DNA from: Eudromia elegans
Taxonomy: Eukaryota > Chordata > Aves > Tinamiformes > Tinamidae
NCBI GenBank assembly: GCA_003342815.1
Contig: PTEX01000312.1
Coordinates: 589,340-653,339 of the forward strand
Direction of reading: 5' to 3'
Length of the DNA: 64,000 nt
Shown: positions 1 through 14,400 of the stretch, piece by piece
How positions within the stretch are numbered: the stretch's first letter is position 1
How the letters are laid out: every line of letters starts with the position of its first letter
Notes under the pieces: generated by a model
Databases searched by the model: none
The model's input: the letters and a program-made list of their open reading frames with translations, nothing else
Told to the model about the DNA's origin: nothing
Position numbers and translations under genes: made by a program

Positions 1-2923
1 TTTCTCTTGTGTGGTAATATGTTTCAGTTCAAACAAATAGAAATATTTCTCACCTCCAAGGCTATAGGAAAAAAATGAAAATCTCACTTTTCACATTTCA
101 TCTGTCCTCAGAAAAAAACTCTAGGACAAATAGCAAAGAACCCATGAGCTTTTTTTTAAAAGACATCCATCCAATTTGATATGGTCAAATATCTTCCATA
201 TCACTGAGTGCTTGCAGTTAACTGGCAGGAAAGACTTAACAGGAGGATTTGGCAGAGCAACAAATCTTCACTCTGGAGCGTGTTGGTCATGTCTCATCTT
301 TATATTTGTTGGCTTTCTGTCATTTGTACAGGTGCCACTTTCATCAATATTATGACAAAAGGAATATTAACAGCATAAGAGAGCTTGTCCAGCCTGTGCT
401 TTAAGCCAACCAAAAGCTGGCTGTGGGTAATGTGCCCTTGTATAAAGATACTGCATGAGTTTGACCATATTATGTCTTATTTCAGGATTGACAATTTGCT
501 ATCTTGGTGATACTACTTTTGGACCATGAGCACCGTGATAACTATTAAAAGTGCCCAGCCAAACTTTCTGTTAATGAAGATATCTGGGAAAAGGAAGTTT
601 TAAATAATACATAGAGTACTAAGTGGATGAGTTTGTACCTGGCGCCTGCATATCATGTGGTAGATATAATCTAAACTCAAGAATAGTTTCCCTTCTCTGC
701 TGTTTTAGGTGGAGCTCATTGTATTAGGTCAAAACCACCCAAACTCTTCAAGACACTTCTTTCAGCTTTAGCTTTACATACTTAATATTATTAATTACAT
801 AATATTATTTAGAAGAGATTAGATTTTAGTAACAATATACGTGTGTTATTAAAATATAAACATGAACCAACAAACAATCTACAGTAAAACCACAACAGTA
901 CAATGCTAGTAAATATGTTATAAATATGATAAAATTATAGATAATACCTCAAGATTTATGTTTTTAATTCTGTAAGATACTTTTGCTTCTAGACATTTGT
1001 TGGTGGGCTTGACTTCAGCCTCCTTTCTTTTTTTTTGTCTGCTGTGATAAATGTGAATATCCAGGAGCTGTAATCAAACTCTACCTCATGCATCTATAGT
1101 TTTTTTCAATTTCTAGAAAAAGATTTGAGGGGTAGATAAGCAATGTGCTGCCTCTATGTAATCCTATAAACTGAACTACTGATTATAATGGGCTAATAGT
1201 CTAAAAGTGAACATACATTTTTCAGGGAATACAAGGAAGAACGCTGTGGTTAAGTGACTGAGATATTTTGTACAAGAAGGAGAATGACCCAAGGGATTAT
1301 GAATTACACAGAAGAAAAAGATTTCTCTGTCTTCCCCTCTTCCTTGGCCCAGTTACCTGCTAGATGCAAGCAGCTTTTGAAACATGGTATTTGCTTCTCT
1401 GACCAAACTTGTATTAAAAAACCAACCAACCAAACAAAAATTATAAAAAGTATGGTCAGATTAAGCATAGGAGCAACTGAAATGGTGGAGTTTACATATT
1501 CAGGGCACCACTGTCTTCCTGGGCAAGTAATTTAGACCCAAGTGTTATGCATGGCAATCAATTTACCTAACTTTAGACATCCACACTCAAACTAGTCATC
1601 TCAGCCTACATTTACAGTCAATAGCAGAGAAAAATTGTGGCTAAGGTGTGAGTCATCCAAACTATTTTAGATGTTTCCTTTAAGATGAGATGAACTTGAC
1701 CTAGAAATTTCTGTCTCTCAACACTGGTAATAAATGAAGACTCAGATGATTAGCTTGGATAGCAACCTTCACATTGAAAATATGAATGTGTCTTAATACA
1801 GACAGATTAACTTCTGTGTTAGGAATTTAAATATTTTTGAGATTCTGGGTCTAACTGTCATTGGGCCTTACTGTGATTTTAGTGTAAGTGCTGCTCATAA
1901 AGATGGAATGTCCTTTAATAAGGATATATAAACAAATATTAAATGCAAATTATTCTGAAGTTTTAATTTATTGGGCTATAAAATATTACTTTAAGTTGAT
2001 TTTATGCACAGGTATATCTGATCCACAATGAAATAATATACAAATATATTCAGTTGAAGTAGCAACTGTAAAGTTTTATTTTAATGACAGAAATAAACTG
2101 TGTGGTTTATATCATTGATAAAATAAATCACAGAAGACAGAATGAGTAATGTGTCAATCTTTTCTCTTATGCTTTTTCAGTAAAACAGATTTCTTTTGTT
2201 ATGATAATTGAATTGATGCATAATTGTTTGATATATATATTTAAAATATTCTTGTTTTTACTGATTGGTTCCTGATCCCTTCTAATTCTATTTTCTAATT
2301 TTATAAAAGTGACTCACTTATGCAACAGTAACATAAGGCAGGATTTTTAAATTACTTTCAAAATTGAGCTCATTTTTCTGCAATTGATTACATTTTTTTT
2401 TCTGCATTGGTATCTCAGCTTCTCTTTTCTATTTTAACCTGATACAACTGCTTCTTTCTTCTTCTGTATGTTCTCCACAAAGGACAATTTTGTTTATAAC
2501 TAGATGTTCAGTACTTTTTTCCCTGTAGATAGCTGTGAATGGTAGTTGTGAAAAATTTTGAATGGTACAAATTGTCTATGATGTCAAGTAAGCCAGAAAG
2601 TTTCTTCTTGGGAGCAAACATTTAAAGAGGTCAAATAATAAGTTCTAAATCTCTTTTTTTTTAAGCTTACATTAATTTGCAAAATTTCTATCCGCTAGCA
2701 ATACATATTACTGAGTCAGTGTATATTTTGCTTATGGTAGGAATGTCACAAAACATAACCTAAATTCTCATGTCTACAGCAGTCCTGAAACACCTAAACC
2801 TCATATTGTTTTCTCTAGTGGTGTGTATTGGTAGTAAGTGGTTACGGAAGAATGAAGACTATTTAGATTATACAAAACTCTTTGGAATTTGAAAGATCTT
2901 TTTCACCATTTTCCTTTTCTGCC

Positions 2924-2942
2924 TTTTTTTTTTTTTTTTTTT
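2924..2942. repeat. poly(T) tract
   Basis: An uninterrupted run of 19 T residues in otherwise unique AT-rich DNA. No CR1 or SINE sequence was recognised beside it, so it is most simply a mononucleotide microsatellite. Confidence 0.9.
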
Positions 2943-5900
2943 CAAGAAAACTAGGACACATGAAGATGGCTCAGGGTAGGGAGCAAAAGGAAAGGGAGGA
3001 GTATTTAGGAATACAAGTGAAATATCAACATGATACTATTCAACAATTTAATATTCAGTTTTATAAGAAGTCTATCAAGCTATGATCTGCAATAGGTTAT
3101 TGCACATGGTTGTATAAAGGATTTCCATTAACTAATTAAGTTCCATTAATAACATTTTCTCTGGTTTCCTCAAATTCTCCTCTAAAGCAGAGTCATTACA
3201 CATTTCTATATCATTACAGAGAATATCACTGTTAAAGCAGAAGTGACATTTTCAGACATTATTTCTGAGAAATTCTTTTTTTTTTTTTTTTCTTCCCAAT
3301 GCTGCCTTTTCTTTGTCTGTTTTCTGATAGGAACATCAAATGTTATGGAATAGCTGAGTTGCCTCTCTAATCTAGTACAGTTGTCTCTCTAGTCACACAT
3401 CAGCAAATAGTGCATGAATAAAGAATAAATTCTCCAAAGTATATGAAAGGAGGGGAAAATTTTTGGTCTTCTTTTCCATTCCCTAAGGGGTAGTAGGATT
3501 TTTGTTGAGAATTGTTTTTTTAAGCTAATGAGCTTTCATAATGATTAAGAATGTTTATCAAGCATAAGTGATGCTACAAAGCTCTGCTAAGTCAAAAAAA
3601 AATTCCACATTTGCTGTGAATGAGGAGTCTGACTCTTCAGAAAACTAAGACTAAATACTTGTTATTTTTGCAAAAGAATAATGTGTGTATGACCAGTGTG
3701 ACCTGGCAACTCTCAGTTGCTTTGGTGCTGCTAAAGCATCTGTATTTCTATAAGGGCATTTTTCTTGGAAATATCTTCAGTCTTCAGCTGTTGGTCAGGG
3801 AGAAAGTGATAATTCTTAATAGAAAGGACAAGAAGTGTGATAAGGAGAGTCATCATTAAATAACTGAGTGCAAAGAAAAAAATATTTTTTTCACAGAGGA
3901 AAAAGAGAGCACAGGATGCTGTTGAAAGAAATTATTCACTGTCTTTACAGCTAATGATAACAACAGCAGCAAACTACACTGGTAATAAAATCTTATATGC
4001 TCGAATTTAAAGTGATTTGTAACTTGTAGAGATCAGAATGAAAATTGAGCAATTTATTTTTTCTCTTTTCTAGATACACTCCATAAGCTGCTACTGGTAA
4101 CTGGATATTGGACTAAAATGTGCTTTCAGGTTTGGAGCTCTTGTGCCCTTTGTAAAAAACAGTAGAACCAGATATTTTTAATGATGAGTACATGAGACTG
4201 AAATTTGTGACTTTGTTATGGAATGGGTTGAAATATTTCTATAGTGATGTATTTCTTGAAGAGTACTGCAGTACAAAAGCCTGACCATGATTGTACCAGT
4301 TGTCAGGTTTCCTTCTCTAACAGAAATTGTAACATTATTTTTCTTCCTAAAATGAAAGTACTCAAACAGCAGATAATATATGATATATATTAGCTTATAA
4401 TATTAGCTCACTTCATAGTCCAAAAGGAAAATAAAAATGTTGACAACTGACAAAACCTGCTTTAGTGAGCATTTAATTCAATGACTCATAAAAAAGAAAA
4501 TGATAATCCTAAGTGCATTACTTCAACTGAAAACATACAAATGAATTATGTGCCTGACTTCACTTAAAATGTTGAAGAAGGATGGTTATCCTTGAATTTT
4601 GCAAACTCTTCATAGACTTTTAAGCAACTGAAAAGAAAAAGAGAAACTCTTGTGTTGTGATTATTTAAGTTGGTTAAAAAATACTATGAAAAGCATTGCA
4701 TTGTCTGACTGAACTTTTTTGTTTGTGGACCATTTTGTGGACCATGGGAACCCACACACATGTATTAATTTTGTGGGGGATTTTCTGCATTTTCATATTT
4801 CACTGTGATAGAACTTATATTTGTATCTGTTTTCTAGAGTGACTGTGAGGTCGTTGTGTCTACAAATCATGTTTAATCATGCATGTCATGAAAAAGAATG
4901 TACATTGATTTTATGAAACTGTGCTTCAGAGTTTTTGTATTTGACTGTTGTTTCTGATCATTAAAGGATATTAAGACCTTGAAAATAAAAGTTTATAGCT
5001 CTTTTACTCTCTAGCACAGTAACAGAAAAGCTTCAGTATGAGTCAGCAATCATTAATGGCAGACTTTGAAATCCTAGAAACAATATTATTTTCCAGCATT
5101 AGCATTCCAGCTAATGTGGATAGGATCCCATAGGGTTGCACAGCTTGGCATGGCAGTGCTTATAGTTCTCAATAGTCCTAAGAACACCAGCAAAGCTCCT
5201 TTAGGATTTGAAGTACACATCACACCAATCTCTGGAGCAATAACACCTTCCTAGGAATTTGATAGAATCATTAATATGAAGTAATATTTATATTAACCAA
5301 TACATTAATCTCTTTAAGCCAATTAAGCTATTTTGCAATTAATCAAATAATTGGGTTAAGGAGAAGACACAGACTGTTTATTCTTGAAATGAAAACTTGA
5401 CACTGTAAAGAAACGAGGAAGTCTTATTAAAAACTTTCAGCTGTGTTCAATCAGTGCTGTACTGGCTGTACAGTGGCAGTGTTATCCACATTGCAATCTG
5501 GTGCTATAAAAAATACACTTAAACATGAAATGCTACAGAGAACTTCAATTATGTAAGTGAAATCAGTCATGCTATCTGAAGAGTAACTTTTTAAAAGGAT
5601 AAAATTCTAAGAGATTTCGTAGAGCACAGTAAACATTTGTGATCTGCAAAAGGCTCCTAAGTAAATATTTAAGCAAATAGTTAAGTAAGGCATTGCACCA
5701 ATATGGATTTTTTTCCCTCTCTGGTTTCAAGGATGAGCTCGGTTGGAATTGCATGACATATAGTCAGGGCTGACTTCTTTAAGCATAATTTGCCTTTTCC
5801 CTTACCTGCTCTTACAAAACTGATACAAAAATTAATGCCTTCCAAGTTCCTATCTTTCTGCCAGACTTGGTTGTAATTTTCAAGCATACTTAAAAATATT

Positions 5901-8900
5901 AGACAGAGCTGACAGATAGCCAGGTTAAAAAGAAAAAAAGAAAAAAAAATATGTTGACTTAATCTTTATTTTCATTTGGTCTTTTGATCTATTTCCACAA
6001 ATGGAACATAGACTTTATTTATTTGAAATATATTGAATAAGAGACATTCAAAAAGACCCAACAAGACCAAACAAGCAGATTTTTCTTTTTTTTCCCTGTT
6101 TTTGCATCTCTGACTTATGATAGATATTTCATCAACTCATTCATGATTTTTATAAGACTGAACAGACATAGTAGTTCAAAAGTTTTTCTTTGTGAGTTTT
6201 ACAGGGAGAAGATAAAACTATCTGGTCATTAGCAGTGCTAGTTATATATAGATGTTATGAGAACACAGACATGGAACTAAGAAAGCTTTATTTTATGTGG
6301 TTGCTAACTTGTATTTTCTTTTTCCAATGAGCATACTAATGGTTTCATATAAGAAGGTGGAGATGCATGCAAGTCAGTTTTGAACTAGCTTGCTTAGGTA
6401 CTGAAAGCATTACAGAGGTGACATCCCAGACAGTCACCACAGTCAGTATGAACAAATTGTTTGAGAACTGCTCAGTTTCCCAAGGATGATTTTCCTACTG
6501 GTGTTGTACTCCTTGTTCTTTCAACTATTTTACTGTCATTGCCTATACTCGATTATTCAAAGGTAGAAGGTATTTGACTACAAAAGATATAATGATGCTT
6601 TGGCTGCATCATTATGCACTTTAATGCAATTTACCCTTCATGATACCACCACAGCGCCCAAACTTCAACTGGATCCAGCAACTGATTCTAGGTGTGATCC
6701 ATGTTGTCCTCTTTCTGGCAGTCTTTCTGAATGATAAGCAACAAGTCAGCACAAGATGAGTTAAGAACATCACAATGCATGTTGTTGAAGTTGACCATAA
6801 ATTTCATCTGTGACTGTAATAACAGAAGCAGATGAGCAAACGTTGAAACATATTAAACTACATTCAGCACATCAGCTTGCCTAAGCTGCCAAGAAGCAGA
6901 TGAAATAGCATCACTAGACTTTGAAGCCTGGAGCTATATTCAATAAGCATGTGCACTTAAACTGGAATATTTCTTTGTAGCTTTTTGTATAATGAATGAG
7001 CTTAAGATGCAAAATAGATGTTCTGCTTTCCCAAGATAGGTTGGAGCTTTTGTGACCTCTAGAAATATTTCTGCTGGGAATTCGCCTAAACCTGTGCACT
7101 GTCAATATAAGAGCACAAGTTTAAGGGCTACAAGGTCCTCAGGCTTAACCTGGGGCTGTTGAGCAGGTACCTAGGTAATAATTCCCTATAGTCTCATGTG
7201 CATCTGCAGCTAAAGAAAAGGTTTGATGACTTTAAGTTGCTTTCCCACTAAGAGAAAAATTGTTGGGATAATGTCAGTTTTGTCACCAGTGCATCTCTTA
7301 TATTCTAAGTCTATTTAGAGTTTTCAAAAATACATACAGGAAAAGACTTTTTTTAATATTCAGGTTTTCCATAAAAATACTGGGGAATATGTTAAATGTG
7401 CAAATATTGAATACACAAACTGTGCACTTGGAGACGGCCTATGTGAAATGTATAACCTTAATAGGAGGTACAGAAATACCTGCCGGGCAAAAATACAGCT
7501 ATGTGCTGTCTAAGTATGTGGTCCATCTTACATGCTTCTTTGAATCATTGCTCAGTTTGCTATATAGGAAATGCCAATGATACAACTGCTGAACTGTTGT
7601 AAGGAATGAAAATAAGAAATACTGTTTCGCAGATTTCATTTTCAGTAAGTAGAATTAAGTAATATTTATAAAAAATAAATGAACTTGGGGAAGAATAGTG
7701 ATAATGGCTAACAGACTGATAGCTTGCCAAGAGAATTCAATTTTTATGTTCTTTAGTAGGACACAAAAATTGTAGCTATATTGCGCAGTTTGTGTGCTCT
7801 GTCAGGCCATTGCTCATTTTTCTTCAGTTTTATTAGAGTGCTGAACACCTTTATTTGACAGTAGGAATAATGCAGCAGTCTGATGATGGTGGTTGGGTAT
7901 TTATTTATTTATTGTGACTGAGATCTAATCTGCTATAAATTATGGTAATATACTTTTTAATAATAATAATAAAAAGGCACTACCTGAATTGCATCTGCAA
8001 TACATAGAGCAAATATATTACACTGGAATCACATGTCAAGTTTCTCAATCATAAAATAATGTGATTCAGCAGCAAAAGAAGCATAGGTGGCTTTTTCTGT
8101 CCTGTTCTCCTTAGCTAAAGACGAAGCATGTAAATAAAATAATTTTCAGAAAGAAGCCATCCTGCTTTATCAGAAAAGCTTTCTTACTCGTACCAGAAAT
8201 TTTATATGTGTCTTCTCCTCCTGAATATCAATAAGTAAGCCTGGAAAAAATGTGAATGGTATTTATATAGCTGCTTGGTCAAAAATATACTTAAGAAAGC
8301 TATCACAAAGCAGATCCTCTCAAAACTGTCTTTCTATTGCCTATATTGTTTATATATTTTATATCGTTTATATTATTATATAATATTGTTATTATTATAT
8401 AATATTGTTTTTATTTATATGTCTACACATTAGTATTATATCACATAAATTAACAAAAACGACAGCTTCTTATCCATTTTCCTGTATTAACTTTTCTGCC
8501 CACCATTTTGTCTCTCCTCTTTTATTCGAGTCTCCCCACAAGCCCACTTACTATCATTATCCAGAGGGAAGAAAAAGGAAAAGGTAAGTTTTGCCTGGAA
8601 AGGCTGTCTCTTCTCTTACAGAAGGAAGAGTTTTGCAAGCAATCAGTAATAGATTCTTCTCAAATACCATTGCAAGTGCTCAGTATCCATTACTGAAGTA
8701 TCCTTACAAGACAATAGTTAATTCTTTGAAGTACTTAGATAATTAGGAGACTCAGTTTATTTTTTTTACTTCTCTAGGTCACAAGAGGACCAACCTCTTT
8801 GCATCGTATGTGATCAAGGTGAAGAAAGAAATTGAATGCTCATTTTCCAAATGCCCTAAACAGTGAGACTTTCCTTCTTCATATGTAGGACTGTAGTATA

Positions 8901-11062
8901 AGCTAACATCAATGGACCAAAAAGGACAGAAATATTATTTGAGAGGTCTGCAAGAAAACATCTGCTAGAAGGTTGACATATAAGCTCGTAAAACAAGCAG
9001 GACCCCTCTCCCCAGAATCTAGCTCTTTAACTGGGTAGTAATTTAGTGTGACTCAAGAGCTGTGCAATGGCAAAAACAAAACTAGAAAAATCAATCCCTT
9101 TCGGATATGGAAATAAAAAGTCAAGACTGAGCTTCTTGTTTAATTAGTAGCCACTTTCTTTGCTAGTAACTAGGCAGTAATGAGCAATTTCTGCCATTCA
9201 TATCATTTATTTCCCTGTTCTCTTTGGAAGTACATAGTTGTGTGACCTATTATTGAGTTGCGGCTCAGTTGCTATACAAATAAAGGCAATACTTCTATAT
9301 GCTTATTTTTGTAGTGCTTTGAAAATATCAGTAAATTGCTAACGTGTGTTTATTAAACTGATAATGTATGATTCATGAGCATTTCACAGTGCTGCGTAAG
9401 TATGTTTAAACAACATCATAATTCAATTGATAATGCTGCAAAATTTGGGACTTCTCTTACATAAACTGTGGGAATGTCATTACATACTGTAGACTACTGG
9501 ATAATACATAAAAGGCTGAAATTTGTACATTTGCGTTAATCATTAAGTAGCTGGGTTTTATATTTTTAATGAATTTGGCTGTCTGATTTCACAGAAGAAA
9601 AACTCATATTTTTGGGGATCACTCTCCAGTCTCAGCAATGACTGCAAACTTCATGGCTAGTTTTCTAGAATTTATCACTCTTGATGCACATAGACCTTTC
9701 TGAAGCCTTGAACTATGCATACAGTCTTACTGTCTTTTCACATATAAGATTATTATAAACACGTTACACTGTATTCTTTTTATTTTTCAACTGATATTGA
9801 GAACAATTATGTTGCTTCTTGTATCTCTATCTCTTATAGTTACCCTTCAGATATATATAGATGGCCATTGCAATTGATACAGTGGTCAGATTTGCTGAAT
9901 AACTTTAAGCTATTCAGTTACTTGGAATAGCTTTCAATTATTTAGGCAAATTTGGAATTGAACCATTCAGAGGAGGTTATTTCTTCATGATAGTGTTCTA
10001 AATATATTTTTTATATATTTTGGAAAATCCTTTACAACAATAAAAGCTACAAATAGAAAATCTACACACCATTCTGCTATTTACTCATTAAAAGTACCTA
10101 TTGACTAATTCAAAATCTTTAATAGAAATATGAAAATAACATTTTAGCCATCTTTTCCAAATATTTATTCAGACTTTCTGCTATGCCATGAGCAAATGAA
10201 CAATCTCAGAAACTGTTCTTTCCTTACGTGAGGCAGATGGCAGTAGTAACAAATCCCAGACGACTTCCAACTGCTGTGATAGTTATAATAACCTCTGAGC
10301 CAAACAAATATTTAAATGAAAGAGTTTTATAGATGGGCTCATTTATTAAAGTGTGGAGAGGAAAGGAGTGAAAAAGTAGGTTATAAAAAAAATGTCAAAT
10401 TCTTTGAATCCCTGACCAGTATGTTAACTGAGCTTGACTGAAAAAGTTAGCTAGTTCCTGTGAAGTATGCAAGGCACTAATCCAACAGAATCAGCTAAAA
10501 TAAAGAAATCAGATACCATTCCTTCCATATGGGAAAAAGCCAAGTATTATTTTTTGTTATTCAGAAAACAGCTTTACAGCAAAAGAACAGTCCAGTTCTG
10601 AAGTAGCAAAGATGTCACTGAGTGAAAGTGTGATATCTATTGCTAGAACTTACTTTTCCTTGTTACTATATTTTCATCTGTATAGCATTTTTTTTCAGAT
10701 TTTCCTCAGCTTTACTCTGCATTTCATGAGTTAGGGTGGGTACCAAACTGCTTAGCATTAAAGTGACAGAGTTTGGGCTCTATCTCTGTGAGAAAGGCTG
10801 CACAAAGCACATTTTTCGGATGTATTTGTGAATAATTACGAACCTAAGTTGTTATGGAATGGCTCTATTATATTTTGGATTGTTTACCCCTATGTTGTAG
10901 GAGCTAGTCTTTCCAGTAGCTAAGCTGCCAGGTCTTTCTGCCTTTTCAAAAAAAAAATTGCAATTCTTAATGCTCCAAAGCTCTGATTCCTAGATATGAC
11001 AGGCTAGTTTAATAGCAAACTTGTGCCTACAGTCGTTTCCATTCTACTAAGAATGATTAGGG

Positions 11063-11082
11063 AAAAAAAAAAAAAAAAAAAA
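11063..11082. repeat. poly(A) tract
   Basis: An uninterrupted run of 20 A residues. The sequence just upstream is not a recognisable retrocopy or SINE, so I call it a simple repeat and not the tail of a retroposed transcript. Confidence 0.9.
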
Positions 11083-11285
11083 GAGGCAAAATGGAAACCT
11101 GGTAACATCTACAGCTTCCGTAATGATCTGTGTGTCATTTTTGTTATTTCACATTGCAGATATTCTCTCATAGCCATTTTTTTTTCCATTCAATGCTGCT
11201 AAAAACCTCACAGTCCTACTGTTCCTAGAGAATGTAGACTGTATTGTGGTACATGACTTATTGGGAAGGATGTGGAATCACAGTT

Positions 11286-11472
11286 TGTAGGGGCCTGCAA
11301 CCACGTGAGCATCTAGTGGGGAGGTCGTGGTGAGGATGTGGGAGTCGTTTGTTAGCATCTCATGGGGAGGTGGTAGGGTTCATTTGTACGAGGATATATA
11401 AGCCACAGTACTGGTTCAGCAAAGGTCTTTGTTTCACCATCTCAGAGGTCCCTGCTCCTTAATAAACTCACA
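11286..11472 (+). mobile_element. Solo endogenous retrovirus LTR (short copy)
   Basis: The segment begins TGTAGGGG and ends AACTCACA, fitting the TG...CA rule for LTR ends. It carries a TATA-like GATATATAAG near 11393 and, downstream, a GGTCTTTGTTTCACCATC stretch shared with the minus-strand LTRs at 22.66 and 43.91 kb, followed by AATAAA at 11461-11466. The flanking hexamers ACAGTT and ACGGTC agree at four of six positions, as expected for an old 6-bp target duplication. No internal retroviral sequence lies on either side, so it is a solo LTR. The upstream part contains an imperfect direct duplication (near 11308-11333 and 11354-11378). It is an old fossil of a class II-like avian family. Confidence 0.75.
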
Positions 11473-14400
11473 ACGGTCTTCAATGGAAATTGTGAGGAGA
11501 GGGAGTTCACGATTCTACTGGCATTCAAGTCTATGAAACATGCTATAGTAGGAGATGTTTCTCATATGTACAAAGGCATCTTCTCTCACTTTCAATGGAA
11601 TAACACAAGAGCTAGCATGTATGCTGTAGCACCCCGTAGATAGTTCTGCCCAGAATTATTTTATCCTGCCCTTTGCATGAGCTTGTAGTAAGATTTCTTT
11701 TTGTTTGTTTGTTTGTTTTTGGTTAATTCTTCTCTTAATATTTCTGGAGTGATGGGATACAGTGGACCTTAGGTTAACAGCAGAAGCTCTGTTGGCAGGT
11801 TGGAGTCAACTGAAGGTACATTGGCTTAGGCTATCGGAGGAGGAGGAGAAGTTATCGGCCCCTAGGCAAGGTGATGGTCACGGTCAGAGAACTTTGCAGA
11901 AGACAGAAGCCAGGTCTCAGATATGTATCAAAAAGATACTACTATCACAAAAATAATATTGCAAAATACAGATGAAATATTTTTGGCACTTTTTCATAAA
12001 ACAGATTGCTCGAGCATTTTTCGCATTCCAGCCATATTCCACCAAAAGGATAAGTCCATCAGTACCAGCTTGGCTCTTTCAGCAAATCATCCATGGACAA
12101 TTCTTCTTGCTGTCATACTGATTACAACAGACAAATGTCTTATCAGACACTGCTAAGCAAGAAGCCTGACAGAATATTCTCTCTCTCTCTCTTTCAGACA
12201 GAAAAATGCACAATCTAGAGGCTGTCTAAGAGCAACTGTCTAAGCAGAATCTGACCAGATCCTTGTAATATGAGATGGCTGAAGCACAACTTTACTAATC
12301 AAAGTGTCAAGGCTTAAGGAGCATCAGCAGATTCCGGTACGGTCTGTTATTCTGATCTGCTCCAGAATAAGCTTTGAGTTATCACCTATCACCTTATTGA
12401 TACAGATGGTGGAACAAAACTCATTGGCAAAAAAGAATGTTGTACGGATTCCAGATGAAATGGATTTGATGGCAGATAACTATCCATGCTGATGCACAAC
12501 TGAGATGAGTTCACTTCTTCTACTACTGCTCAGAACTGAGATTAGTTCACTCTCTGTATTTTTGCTCTTACTGACCATGAAATACAAGCTCTTCCTCATG
12601 AGCTATTTTCTTCTCACACATCCAAATCGTATACTTCATCTTTTATTCATACATTATCATCCACTAAAAGCATATATTTAGAGATACTACCATCTCCCTG
12701 GTCCTAGTTCAAAAGTCATCGATGTATCTTCTCAAATCCTCCTTGAGGAGTATGGAATTCTATTTCAAGCATGTGAAAGCTTCTACTTTGTTTCCATATT
12801 TTTCTGGAAAACACTAGTGATAAAGGCCTGTGGCCTGAGCTTAATCGTGTCTTTTTACATCATGTGTTTGCATGTGCCATAAAAGCAATGGTAGGTAGTA
12901 AGGTGCAGTAGATTTCTATAGTGGGTTTGTTTTCCACAAGATAGGTTTATATTCTGAAGCTGAAAGCTGATCACCTGAGCGAGCTCCTCATGAGCATCTC
13001 ACAGAGCAATCGGAGTGACTTTCCACAAAGCAATGGGAAAGGACTAGTGAAAGATCTCCAGCGTTGGAATACAGAACACCTGCTGGCCCATATGTTGGAA
13101 CAGTCAACATAATTAATGCATCAAGCGCTGCAAGAAATTCAAATAATATTGTGTGATTATATTTATATGCCCTTGACTAGTTCAGATTTTGTTCTCTCTG
13201 GTGATGTAGCAATACATGCAATGTTAGTGAATCTAGAGGAAGAGGAAGAACTAGCTTTTAGTCCTTTTGCTCTCTCTATATGCTTCATATTTGATACATT
13301 TCGGCAGTCAAAGCTAGGAGAGTTTCTCTAAGTTTTCCAAGCTTTCTACAGGAGCTATTTTTTCAATAGTTTTGAAAAAGTTGCAGAGTGCTCATATATT
13401 CTTTTACTTTTTTTTTTTTTTTAAAGTGCTGCTATTTCACACAAAGTTTATGGCAGATACTAAAGTTGATTACATACCGCTCAGATGAATACTGTTCTGC
13501 TACATAAAATTCATATTTCATATACTTGGAACACAGAGACTATGAATTCATAACAACTATTACTATTTTTGAACACTACTGTAGTTGCAGAAAGCACTTT
13601 TTTATTATCCACTACTTCAATGTTTGGAGACCTTAGCCCTTACTAGTAAACTAAAACTAAACTGATGTAAAACCTTCTCTTTAAACTAAAGTGTTTTCTG
13701 CTGAAATACTCATAAATATAAGATCCTAAAAAGATCACCATCAACAACCACCATTTATTCAAGCCTTCATAATGCTTGATTCCTACATCCTTCTTCTGTA
13801 AGACCAATGATGAATCAAATCTCTCTTAGATTCACACGAAGCATTTCTATTTTCAAGAGAAAATTCACTAAGTTTACACTTTATTCAGGGCATCTGCTTA
13901 AAATTTCTCAAATTCTCCAAACACTTCCTTAGCAGCAGTATAAATTTGAACTTGAACATTGTCTTTGATGTTTGGATATTATCACATATTTTCTTTCTTA
14001 AAATAAACAGAGATCTACAACAGATGCAAGAACATGTAAAACAGAGGCATTTAATTTTATGTGTTCTTAATGACACTCCTAGGTAGTTATACACATACTT
14101 AATTCTTCCATTCGTATATTGAAATGGTTGAATTAAAGAATATTTACAAAACCTGGAAAGAAACATCTATTTTAATGACTACAGTCATAAATCATTTGGC
14201 AGCTTGCCATCACACATCTCCAAGGTCCTAATTTAGTTACTAAAAGATTGTGTCCCATGTAAAAAAAAAGCATAAACAGCAATTAATATTTATTATTGTT
14301 ACATGAAAGTATCTGAGTGTCATCTCTATATTTCAGAAGTAAGGAAGATGCACATAAGAAATTATAGAAAGGAGAATTACCTTGTATTGAAAATGTTATG

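Larger units (their letters stand above)
1..11285. other. AT-rich non-coding DNA, no gene seen
   Basis: Reading frames here are all under about 95 codons and resemble no family I know. No splice-bounded exon, RNA gene or transposon end was recognised. Low-complexity tracts include a 19-base T run at 2924-2942, a T run near 3277-3292, AT-rich simple sequence near 8340-8415 and a 20-base A run at 11063-11082. A perfect 9-bp inverted repeat lies at 6590-6614. Conserved non-coding elements could be present but cannot be seen without alignment. Confidence 0.6.

Noticed and set aside
5455-5515. Possible U4-like snRNA (CAGTGGCAGT core)
   Set aside because: Only about ten bases match the start of U4. 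The conserved stem regions and Sm site are absent.
12960-13330. Cluster of short frames that might be a decayed gene
   Set aside because: No recognised protein, no convincing splice sites, and simple ordinary base composition.
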